From Mayamaea pseudoterrestris (lineage: Eukaryota > Bacillariophyta > Bacillariophyceae > Sellaphorales > Sellaphoraceae), in NCBI GenBank assembly GCA_027923505.1, contig BROI01000009.1, positions 868,001 to 932,000 on the forward strand: a stretch of DNA of 64,000 nucleotides. The letters run 5' to 3'. The position numbers were made by a program, and so were the translations under genes. This document shows, one piece after another, positions 20,733 to 28,545 of the stretch (the stretch's first letter is position 1; each line of letters begins with the position of its first letter). The notes under the pieces were generated by a model. It searched no databases. It had not been told where the DNA came from and worked only from the letters and a program-made list of their open reading frames with translations.

Positions 20733-21884
20733 ATGAGCGGGACAAATCGACTGTATCATGTGAAGAAAGATAGACAGATAATGTCAATTCTGCGAAATCT
20801 GACGAGATGGCCTCTTGGATATGCGCTCTTTGTCATTTTCGGAATGAAACAATTCTTTGAGCTCTATCAACTTGGATCTGCAAGAGAGAGTACGCGGAAA
20901 GCTTTAGTAGTTCGCGAGCCACTGTCCAATTATATCAACGCCGTTGATCAAACCGTGCATAACGTGCAGAGTCTGGTGGACTTTGCGATCATCGGTCACG
21001 CCAAGACTGGAACAACCTTTCTTAAAAATCGACTGCTAAGTCATCCGGACATTGCCATGCACAGGCATGAGCTGACGTTGCTCCACACTAATAATATCAC
21101 GGGCATGACCCGAGCCTTGTACGAGCTTGAACCCTCCAAAACGAGGGGGTACAAATCACCCAACGATATCCTCCTACCACATGCACTCGAGGCCATCCAT
21201 CAGTACTGGCCAGCGACAAAGCTTGTTGTCGGTATCCGACATCCTATTCAACATTTCGAATCTGCATACAACTTTCGAGCTCGAGCTGGCGCTCGTCTGG
21301 CACCACCGCAAGAAATGATTGGAAGCGCATTCTTCAATTTGTCACTCTTTCACCGTCACTTGGCGAGGCTTGGGAAAACAGAAATGGTGAGCGAAGCCGA
21401 AATCAGCCTGTTAGATCCTTTGCCGGAAGTTCGTCAGCGTCTTGGCAATCCCGTGTTCCTCTACCATACCAGCCAGATGTTTGATGCGACCAATGATCGG
21501 AACAAGGAATTTGGTGCTGACTTGCAACACTATCTTGGATTGTCGCAAGCCATTGACATGGAAAGGCTTCCACCTCGAAAGCAAAAGTTTTTGAGAACGT
21601 TTAAGCGGTTTTTTGGAAGAAGCAAGCCAAAGTCTCGTGTTGCAAGGACATCACCTGAATACCACGCTGCACTTGACATCTGTGCGGATGAATACATTGC
21701 GTTGCGGCATGCACTCTTACAGCAAGGAATCAAGGCATCAAAATGGATTCGAGAGTATTTCATGAACCATGTCGATGTGACGATTTCGAATCCTGCCCAA
21801 TTCGCAAGTATGCTCGACGCTTGGAATGAAGACCCTTGTGTGAATGTCACAGCAATTCCGTCAGCTCCGGCAGTAGTGGAATAG
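20733..21884 (+). CDS. Sulfotransferase-like type II membrane protein (intronless paralogue)
   Basis: 383 aa in a single exon. One membrane anchor lies near residues 28-44, then a lumenal sulfotransferase domain with a PAPS 5'-loop at 88-96 (G-H-A-K-T-G-T-T-F) and a 3'-phosphate-binding motif at 169-179 (R-H-P ... S-A-Y). Here the loop keeps the canonical K-T-G-T-T, while the paralogue at 675-2170 has K-T-A-T-T. Both share G-Y-K-x-P-N-D-I and a C-terminal pair of segments around A-L/I-D-I-C-x-D. It lacks the acidic N-terminal extension and the intron of the paralogue. The substrate is unknown; sulfated polysaccharides of the diatom wall or mucilage are a reasonable guess only. Confidence 0.88.
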   Translation: MSGTNRLYHVKKDRQIMSILRNLTRWPLGYALFVIFGMKQFFELYQLGSARESTRKALVVREPLSNYINAVDQTVHNVQSLVDFAIIGHAKTGTTFLKNRLLSHPDIAMHRHELTLLHTNNITGMTRALYELEPSKTRGYKSPNDILLPHALEAIHQYWPATKLVVGIRHPIQHFESAYNFRARAGARLAPPQEMIGSAFFNLSLFHRHLARLGKTEMVSEAEISLLDPLPEVRQRLGNPVFLYHTSQMFDATNDRNKEFGADLQHYLGLSQAIDMERLPPRKQKFLRTFKRFFGRSKPKSRVARTSPEYHAALDICADEYIALRHALLQQGIKASKWIREYFMNHVDVTISNPAQFASMLDAWNEDPCVNVTAIPSAPAVVE

Positions 21885-22356
21885 CTTCGCACCAATAGAA
21901 CTTGCAATTAGTTGCGCGCCCTGGAAGAAGCATTAGTACTTTTTTTGCGTTACACCCCCAAGAAAGCAGCGTAGTTTGCCTGTCAAATAATTATCATGTC
22001 TCATATATAAAGCGATGCAGTATGCAGCCATTGGTCCCCTTACATCTCTTTTTCATCAGCCAGCTAAAAACTGGCTGATGAGTGCGTGTTGCGCATACCT
22101 ATATGAGTTGGATATGCGTTTGAATAGAGAGTTGTTGGCTTGGATGCCACCTGATCAACTCTAGCGGTACACTATGTCGTACAACAACTATCGGTAGCTT
22201 AAATGAGTTGCGGTCGGACAGCTTTTTGCAGACGAGACTGACGTCATCTACTTCGCACGTCAGACAGACAAGCTGTTTCGCTGACGAGGTTGTGATCATC
22301 CAGCCGATGAGTGTTGAGCATCCCCGATGAGCGCGGTGAGGAAGTAAGTTACCCAA
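21885..22356. other. Intergenic region containing a strong hairpin
   Basis: 472 bp between the sulfotransferase gene and the recognisable part of the copia-like fossil. It includes the hairpin at 22053-22081. The stretch 22085-22350 may belong to the untranslated part of the fossil, but no terminal repeat could be matched. Confidence 0.35.
22053..22081. repeat. Perfect 11-bp inverted repeat (hairpin)
   Basis: TCATCAGCCAG, a 7-nt CTAAAAA loop, then CTGGCTGATGA. It could be a 3'-end structure of the sulfotransferase transcript or a relic of a small transposon; the sequence does not decide. Confidence 0.7.
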
Positions 22357-24510
22357 GTGCGTGGGAATCGTTCCGGGAATAAAGGCAATGGTAACAGACT
22401 CAACGGACCGAGTCGTGCGCCGAGTGGAAATTTCCAAGGAAGCGAGCCGACGCTCGCTGGATTCATCTACGACTATAACGGTTCGCGCGATCCCGATGGA
22501 TTCATCCGTACGACGAACGAGATCATCACTTTCGTCGGGCGCTCCTACAAGAAATATACCAAGGAGCTGCTCAAGGGCATGCGCAACGTGGAACTGGAGA
22601 TTCCTGACGAGCCTGCACGTCCAACGAAGGATGCCGACACGAGATGACGACGCTTCTCGCGGTGACGACGACTCTGGCGGAACGAAGAGTGAATACGACC
22701 GATGACGACGACGACGACGACGATGGTGCTGACGGCGCAATCGAAGGAGTGCCGAACGACGAGGATGGTGAAGAGGCCATGACGGCGAACTTTGACGACG
22801 CGCGCCAGCCGTGGATGATGGCGAAATTGAAGGAGTGCCCGATGAAGGCGAAATTGAAGGAGTGCCAGCTGCTGCAGACGAAGAGGATTTCGATGCGCGC
22901 TGTGGCCCACGCACTGGTCCGGTATGGCCTGCGTGCGCGCAAACCTCGCTTCGTTCGCTCATTTGTTCACGCTCGACGCTGCAGAGGAAGTGTCGGAGCC
23001 ACTCGTCACGGCACAGATGAATATGCGACAAGGTTTAAAGGCTTTTGGCGATGCTGGAGTGGAGGCAGTGCGCAAGGAAATGCAGCAGCTACACGACAGG
23101 CACGTCATGAAGGCAGTCCCCAACTGCACTCTGACTCCGCAGCAGCGCAAGGACGCTCTGGCGTATTTGATGTTTCTCAAGCGCAAGAGATGCGGGACTG
23201 TGAAGGGACGCGGATGCGCGGATGGACGCAAGCAACGAGCATACACTGCAAAGGAAGACGCAGCATCTCCAACGATAGCGACAGAGGCCATCTTTCTGAC
23301 AGCTATCATTGACGCTATGGAAGGGCGCGAGGTTGCTGTGGTTGATGTACCGGGTGCTTTCATGCAAGCGGAAATGGATGAGTTGGTGCACGTTCGTTTC
23401 ACTGGGAAGATGGTGGAGCTACTGTTGGAAATTGATCGCGAGATGTACGAGCCTTGCGTCACAATGGAGAATGGCGAGAAAGTCATGTATGTTGAATTAC
23501 TCATGGCGCTTTATGGTACGCTTCGAGCAGCGCGACTATTCTGGGAGAAGTTGTCCGCAAAATTGCTTGAGTGGGGCTTCGAGAAGAACCCGTACGATCC
23601 GTGTGTGTGCAACAAGATTGTCAATGGGAAGCAAATCACCGTGGGATGGCACGTGGACGATTTGAAGATTTCGCACGTCGACGTGAGCGTAGTGGATGAG
23701 TTCATCGCGCAGATGGATGAGGAGTTTGGCAAGGAGACTCCAATGAATAAGTCACGCGGAAAAGTGCACGACTACCTCGGCATGGTATTGGACTATACTA
23801 AGCCTGGAGAAGTAGCAATCAACATGGTTGACTATGTGAAGAACATCCTGCATCATGCGCCAGACGACATGGATGGAACGGCAGCTACTCCGGCAGCCAG
23901 TCACTTGTTTCAGATATCGGAAAATCCTGTCATGTTGAGCGAAGCGAAGAAGCAGATTTTTGTGACGATTGTGATGCAGTGTCTGTATCTGAGTCAGCGA
24001 GCGCGACCGGATATTCGCACAGCGATTTCTTTCTTGAGCACGAGGCTGCAGCAGCCTGACGAAGACGACTATAAGAAGGCTGCAAGAGTGATTAAATATT
24101 TACGCGGAAGCGTGGACATGGTGTTGACGCTGAAGGCGGACCAGTCCGGGATAGTCCAGTGGTGGGTGGATGCGTCGTACGCGGTGCACCCAGACATGAA
24201 GGGTCACACTGGTGGAACAATGACACTTGGCCAAGGATCAGTGTACAGTACGTCGGCTAAACAGAAGTTGGTAACAAGAAGCTCGACGGAGAGCGAAGTT
24301 GTGGGAGTTCATGATGTGCTACCGCAGTTGCTGTGGACAGGATATTTTCTGAAGGCGCAAGGTTTCGGGGTCAAAGACACGAAATTGTATCAAGACAATA
24401 TGAGTTCAATGCTGTTGGAAAAGAATGGCAGAAGCTCAAGTACAAAGCGCACGCGACACATGAATGTTCGGTACTTCTTTGTGAAAGATCGCGTGATGAA
24501 GCGACGGAAG
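22357..24510 (+). mobile_element. Fossil Ty1/copia-type LTR retrotransposon, internal remnant
   Basis: The remains of a copia-family element like those abundant in diatom genomes. Visible parts: a short gag-like N-terminal piece (about 22357-22650), an acidic low-complexity stretch, and the C-terminal half of pol with reverse transcriptase (about 23100-23900, including the V-D-D active-site box and the preceding D-V-P-G-A-F motif) and RNase H (about 24140-24480, including the S-S-T-E-S-E-V motif). Protease and integrase were not recognised, and no long terminal repeats were found at either end. It is incomplete and broken, with at least a few breaks. Pol similarity is well kept, so it is probably not very old. 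It abuts the start of the sigma-factor gene. Confidence 0.85.
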
Positions 24511-24601
24511 GCAATTGACTCACCCTGCAAACGCCTTACATCTCTACCATTTCACTTGTACACATCGTTGATTAAGCGCATAGTCTTGTTGCTCGTCAAT
24601 C

Positions 24602-26032
24602 ATGACTAAAATCTATAGCAAACAACGACAAAGGAAGTCGCTTCTCGCGCTAACCTTGCTTCTATCAAGCGCCAAGAGTCTCAGCACTCGCGCCGTCGCG
24701 TCAACGCGAATAGCTCCATCGTTAAGATTATCGCTCGATGCACAGCTACTTACACAAAAACTGCAACTAAAACAACCGCCATCGACATCTCTTGATGCTT
24801 GGCTAGACGCAGATGATGATGATGATGATGAAGAGGAGGATTTTGGGGCTTCCGTGTCGGGGTACTTTCGTTTGCTTAAATCGACTGGAACAGAAATTCT
24901 AGAAGAAGATCTGCAAGCGCAAATTGATCTTGCTGGTGACCAACCCAATCTTTTTTTGGAAAGAAAGGATGCCAGTGAGCTTGAAAAGCTTGCCATGTCA
25001 TCAGTCATTGAGCAACTTCCAAAGCGGGCTGTTGAGGCGCTTTCCAAGAAACGCACCTACAAGGACAATTTGAACTTTAGCAAGACTCGCGTTACTGCCG
25101 ATCAAGAGATTGAACTTGCACGCACTATACAGCAAGGTGCGGCCTTGCAGGGCCTGCGCCAGAAGCTGTATGAGAAGCTTGGACGCGATCCTACAAAGCA
25201 GGAATGGGCCAGCATTGCCAAGCTTTCGTCCAAGGACATCCGTCGGAGGATCAGTGACTATCGTAAGGCGAAGCATGACTTGGTGACTGCAAACATTGGT
25301 TTGGTACATACGATAGTCAATCAGCAATACCGACAGTTTTACAGAGACAGTGGCTTGTCTCGAGACGACCTTGTGCAAGAAGGAAGTCTGGGATTGTTGC
25401 GGGCGGCCGAGCTGTTTGATCCATCGCGAGGCGTCCGATTTAGTGCCTATGCGGTTGTATGGATTAAGGGAACGCTACAAAACACGCACATTCCCGAACT
25501 AGTCAAGCTACCACAGCGCGAAAAAACGCTCCGTAACAAGATTGCTCAGGCGGAGCGCAACTTTGAACTCAAACACGGGCGATGCGCTACAATGGAGCAG
25601 CTTGCAGAAGCGACGGGTCTATCACCCGAACAAATCATGGTAGTCCAGCGCAAAATGGCGCAGGCGCAGCGAATGCTGAGTTTAGACTATCAACACTCGA
25701 TCCACTCGCGAGGGGGTGGCGAGTCATCCAACGTGGAATCAAACATGGAGTCGGACCGAAATATGCAATCAGATGCGGATCTCCTTGAGCGCACGCATTT
25801 GCAGTCAGACCTCCTTGCGACCATGGCGCGAGCGCTCGATGACCGGGAAGCTCGCCTTGTTCGACTGCGTTACGGACTGAGCGATGGTAGACCACGAACA
25901 TTGCCCGAGTGCGCTGAAGCCATGGGGCTCTCTTATTCGCGCGTACAGCAGCTGGCCGAACGGTGCCTCAAAAAGCTCCGGACCGCTGCCGAAGCTGGTG
26001 CTTTGGAAGAATATCTACTGACGATAGCATAA
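24602..26032 (+). CDS. Nuclear-encoded plastid sigma-70 factor
   Basis: An intronless 476-aa protein. Residues ~12-28 are a hydrophobic signal-like stretch, then a Ser/Arg/Leu-rich transit-like region and an acidic run (~70-80, from a GAT repeat). Sigma regions follow in order: 1.2-like/2.1 (L-A-R-T-I-Q-Q-G), 2.1-2.4 (~220-300, with D-L-V-Q-E-G-S-L-G-L-L-R-A and F-S-A-Y-A-V-V-W-I), region 3 (~310-365, K-L-P-Q-R) and region 4 with the helix-turn-helix (~405-465, R-L-R-Y-G-L, T-L-P-E-C-A-E, Y-S-R-V-Q-Q-L). It would direct the plastid-encoded bacterial-type RNA polymerase to promoters. Region 2.4 reads V-V-W-I-K rather than the usual W-W-I-R. ATG 24602 follows the copia fossil by under 100 bp. 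Confidence 0.93.
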   Translation: MTKIYSKQRQRKSLLALTLLLSSAKSLSTRAVASTRIAPSLRLSLDAQLLTQKLQLKQPPSTSLDAWLDADDDDDDEEEDFGASVSGYFRLLKSTGTEILEEDLQAQIDLAGDQPNLFLERKDASELEKLAMSSVIEQLPKRAVEALSKKRTYKDNLNFSKTRVTADQEIELARTIQQGAALQGLRQKLYEKLGRDPTKQEWASIAKLSSKDIRRRISDYRKAKHDLVTANIGLVHTIVNQQYRQFYRDSGLSRDDLVQEGSLGLLRAAELFDPSRGVRFSAYAVVWIKGTLQNTHIPELVKLPQREKTLRNKIAQAERNFELKHGRCATMEQLAEATGLSPEQIMVVQRKMAQAQRMLSLDYQHSIHSRGGGESSNVESNMESDRNMQSDADLLERTHLQSDLLATMARALDDREARLVRLRYGLSDGRPRTLPECAEAMGLSYSRVQQLAERCLKKLRTAAEAGALEEYLLTIA

Positions 26033-26359
26033 ACGGAAGGTGTTTTCCAAACTAGCCGTAATCACAATGATGCAATTGGAACTGATGGCATATGCACGCA
26101 CACAAGTTGTCTCAAATAGTAACAATTTTTTTATATCCAGTTATCATAGTAAAAGAATATTTCGCATTATGTAATGGGAAGCATGCGTTATGAGATTAAT
26201 CTAGCCTCGCGTACTAGCGTGTTACATGCGCTACGAGCAGACGGTGCTACAAGAAAAAACAAGCGCTATGTCATAGCTTAAAACTTCTGTTATAGCGCCG
26301 ACTGGAAATGTATGGGACTGACCCGAAGACCACACAAAACATCTCTCATCACCTTCCCA
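26033..26359. other. Intergenic region between convergent genes
   Basis: 327 bp of AT-rich 3' flank of the sigma-factor gene (+) and the polytopic membrane protein gene (-). Nothing else was recognised. Confidence 0.4.
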
Positions 26360-27892
26360 TCAGCCTGTCGGCAAGCTGATAGCCCAGCACAAGAGAATTA
26401 GCGCGAACATAGTAAGTGGCGATCCATACGAAATTGTTTGTTGAGAATTTGCGCCAACAATCTTGGAGTCTCTCATCAGCAGCACTTGCCCAAGAACGAG
26501 AAGAATGCCTCCAAAATTGGCTAGGACAATGCATGATGCTCTTGTGCTGTAGGTGGCCGATGCGGACATGAAAACTACAATCAACAGCAACGTAAACACT
26601 GCGACCTTGGACCATTTTTGCGCCCGCTCATTCATTTGTTCAACCACGGACGATTGCGCTAGTTTCGTGCAAATGAGAAATTCGTACCACATGCCCATAC
26701 TGTAGCCCAGGACCACGTACAAGAGAAACAGGATAGTGCTCCAAAATGCGCTAAAGACATAGGGAAGGAACACGGCCGCTCCGAACATGATCCAAGCTAA
26801 AACCATGACAATTCGAATCTCCCAAATCGATCCAAAGTAAAGCTTGTGAATGCCGAACGCTCGTTGGCGCGTGGGGTCCGTTTCCTGGGCATAACCTACC
26901 GTCCACATGACGAGCATCAAGAATATGGTCCCAAATATTGCGAGGGTTGTTCGACTTCCAAAGAACACTGGCAGATAGTAGCCATTTGGTTCGGCGGCAA
27001 TTGCATTCATCCCCATCCACACCATCCAGGCGCCAAAGACGAGGAACGGCCCCTGCAAGTGAAAAACGGTTCGCTGACTAGTAAGATAGGGCGCAATACC
27101 CATGCTCAAACCTCCCATGGCCGCCACGGTTCCTGTCAAGCTAACATTCATGCTTCCCAATAATGACGCGAGTATGAGTAGTAGCAGCATATGAGCAATA
27201 TTGTGCAACGATGCGAGTGTAATGGTGTGAGCGCTGGTTGTCACTTCGCTGGCGGAGGTCGCAGTAGTCGTTGCATTGCCTTTCTCCTGATTTTCGCCGT
27301 CGCCAAAGACACCATCTTGCAGTATAATAATTTCCAAGTCGTCATACTTTTTAAAAATGAGCTTGAATATCAAGTGGCAAGCCAAGAGGAGACAAAGAAC
27401 AAAGCAAACAATGGGTGTGCCGCCGTCAATGGACCACCAGTCGTAATGTTTCGGTGACGTGAGGCATGACAAGCCAAAGAGGAACCATCCCAACAGACAC
27501 ACCAGTAAGCTGCGGAAAGGCACCTCAAGTGTCGAATGGCATATAATGCTGTTTCGTGGGGCTGCCAGCGGCTCGTCGTCGTTGACACTACCAGTATGGG
27601 ACGAGTAATTCTTTGCCGACGCCTCGTCCATTGAGTGACTCTTCATATCGTCGGACATGGCGGCATAAGCTTGTTCAATGGCATCCGATGCTTCCGTCCG
27701 ACGAGCCGAGTACAGAGTTGTTGTTGCTGTCGGTGTCGCCGTTGTCGGCAGCTCCTGTTCTTTGAGAGTTGTCACCCGCTTACTGCGCTGCATTTGCCAT
27801 GTTCCGCCTACAATCAAACTCAAGCCGACGGCCGAAAGCATCGGGCGGACGCCAACGAGAATGACTAGATCGGGAGCCGTAGTGTAAGTCAT
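26360..27892 (-). CDS. Polytopic membrane protein, unknown function
   Basis: An intronless 510-aa protein with roughly ten hydrophobic helices: one near residues 10-30, a Ser/Thr/Ala-rich soluble stretch to ~125, then paired helices from ~128 to the C-terminus. A 35-residue hydrophilic loop (~200-235, Thr/Ala/Ser-rich) separates the third and fourth helices. A Met/Gly-rich helix (A-A-M-G-G-L-S-M-G-I-A-P-Y) and a Trp-rich one (F-G-A-W-M-V-W-M-G-M-N) stand out. No transporter or enzyme signature was recognised. There is no plastid-type pre-sequence; endomembrane or plasma-membrane location is inferred. It is divergent from the cullin gene across a 653-bp region with a minisatellite. Confidence 0.75.
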   Translation of the reverse strand: MTYTTAPDLVILVGVRPMLSAVGLSLIVGGTWQMQRSKRVTTLKEQELPTTATPTATTTLYSARRTEASDAIEQAYAAMSDDMKSHSMDEASAKNYSSHTGSVNDDEPLAAPRNSIICHSTLEVPFRSLLVCLLGWFLFGLSCLTSPKHYDWWSIDGGTPIVCFVLCLLLACHLIFKLIFKKYDDLEIIILQDGVFGDGENQEKGNATTTATSASEVTTSAHTITLASLHNIAHMLLLLILASLLGSMNVSLTGTVAAMGGLSMGIAPYLTSQRTVFHLQGPFLVFGAWMVWMGMNAIAAEPNGYYLPVFFGSRTTLAIFGTIFLMLVMWTVGYAQETDPTRQRAFGIHKLYFGSIWEIRIVMVLAWIMFGAAVFLPYVFSAFWSTILFLLYVVLGYSMGMWYEFLICTKLAQSSVVEQMNERAQKWSKVAVFTLLLIVVFMSASATYSTRASCIVLANFGGILLVLGQVLLMRDSKIVGANSQQTISYGSPLTMFALILLCWAISLPTG

Positions 27893-28059
27893 CTTGGCTG
27901 ATAGAAGTGACTTTGATTACCCTATTGAGCCAAAATAGGTTCGTCAAATACCTTGACCAGAAGGCGTCAATGAACGAGACAAGGTCGGCAGTTGAAACGA
28001 CGGATGAAACGGATGGGTTATCGCTGATCGCCAACGAGAGTGATGTCGTGTGGCTTTCA

Positions 28060-28410
28060 AATTACGTCATAAGGCAATAGTGTGAAACGAGTGCCAGTGT
28101 CAATTTCGTCAAAAGGCAATAGTGCGAAACGAGTGCCAGTGTCAATTGCGTCATAAAGACTATAGTATGAAACGAGTGCCAGTGTCAATCACGTCACTAG
28201 GCAATAGTATGAAACGAGTGCCAGTGAAAACTGCGTCACAAGGCAATATAATAAAACAAGTGTCAGTGAAAACAACGTCACAAAGCAATAGTACGAAACA
28301 AGTGCCAGTGAAAACTGCTCTTTTAGGTTATAGTACGAAACAAGTGCCAGTGAAAACTGCGTCATAAGGCAATAGTATGAAACGATGCCAGTGTCAATTA
28401 CGTCACCTTA
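28060..28410. repeat. 42-bp minisatellite, about 8 copies, carrying ACGTCA-like words
   Basis: The word GAAACGAGTGCCAGTG or a close variant starts at 28084, 28126, 28169, 28211, 28253, 28295, 28337 and 28379: spacing 42, 43, 42, 42, 42, 42, 42. Each unit also carries TnCGTCA (several as ACGTCA, the CRE/bZIP half site) and AAGGCAATAGT. Copies drift from a -TGTCAATTACGTCA- form at the ends to a -TGAAAACTGCGTCA- form in the middle. Confidence 0.9.
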
Positions 28411-28451
28411 GCGTCTTGCGGGTTCTCTGCCCGGCGCGGCGAATCGATCCT

Positions 28452-28476
28452 CGCGGCTGTCACCATGACAGCCACG
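28452..28476. repeat. Inverted repeat around TGTCA-CCA-TGACA
   Basis: CGCGGCTGTCA, CCA, TGACAGCCACG: 11-bp arms with one mismatch and a 3-nt centre, about 70 bp before the cullin ATG. It contains TGACAG, the core bound by TALE homeodomain proteins; that link is only suggestive. Confidence 0.5.
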
Positions 28477-28545
28477 AGTGAGGAGCCGCAGCGGTCTTCT
28501 TGCAATATTTGCTCTTGGTGATAAACTAATAAAAAGCAGAGCACC

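Larger units (their letters stand above)
27893..28545. promoter_or_regulatory. Divergent promoter region of membrane-protein and cullin genes
   Basis: 653 bp between divergent ATGs. It contains an eight-copy 42-bp minisatellite (about 28060-28410) and a near-perfect 11-bp inverted repeat at 28452-28476. Both promoters must lie here or within the repeats. Confidence 0.45.

Noticed and set aside
22644-23031. Overlapping Arg/Asp-rich frames around 22.6-23.0 kb on both strands as genes
   Set aside because: They are low-complexity readings of the GAC-rich stretch inside the copia-like fossil.
7237-26032. ClpB, ClpP and sigma factor as evidence of bacterial DNA or a plastid genome
   Set aside because: ClpB and ClpP have spliceosomal introns, and ClpP and the sigma factor have plastid-import-type pre-sequences; they are nuclear genes of eukaryotic organisation.
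28122-28367. Open frame of 81 codons with repeated K-Q-V-P-V-K-T motifs
   Set aside because: It is the 42-bp minisatellite read in frame (42 = 14 codons); no independent evidence of coding.
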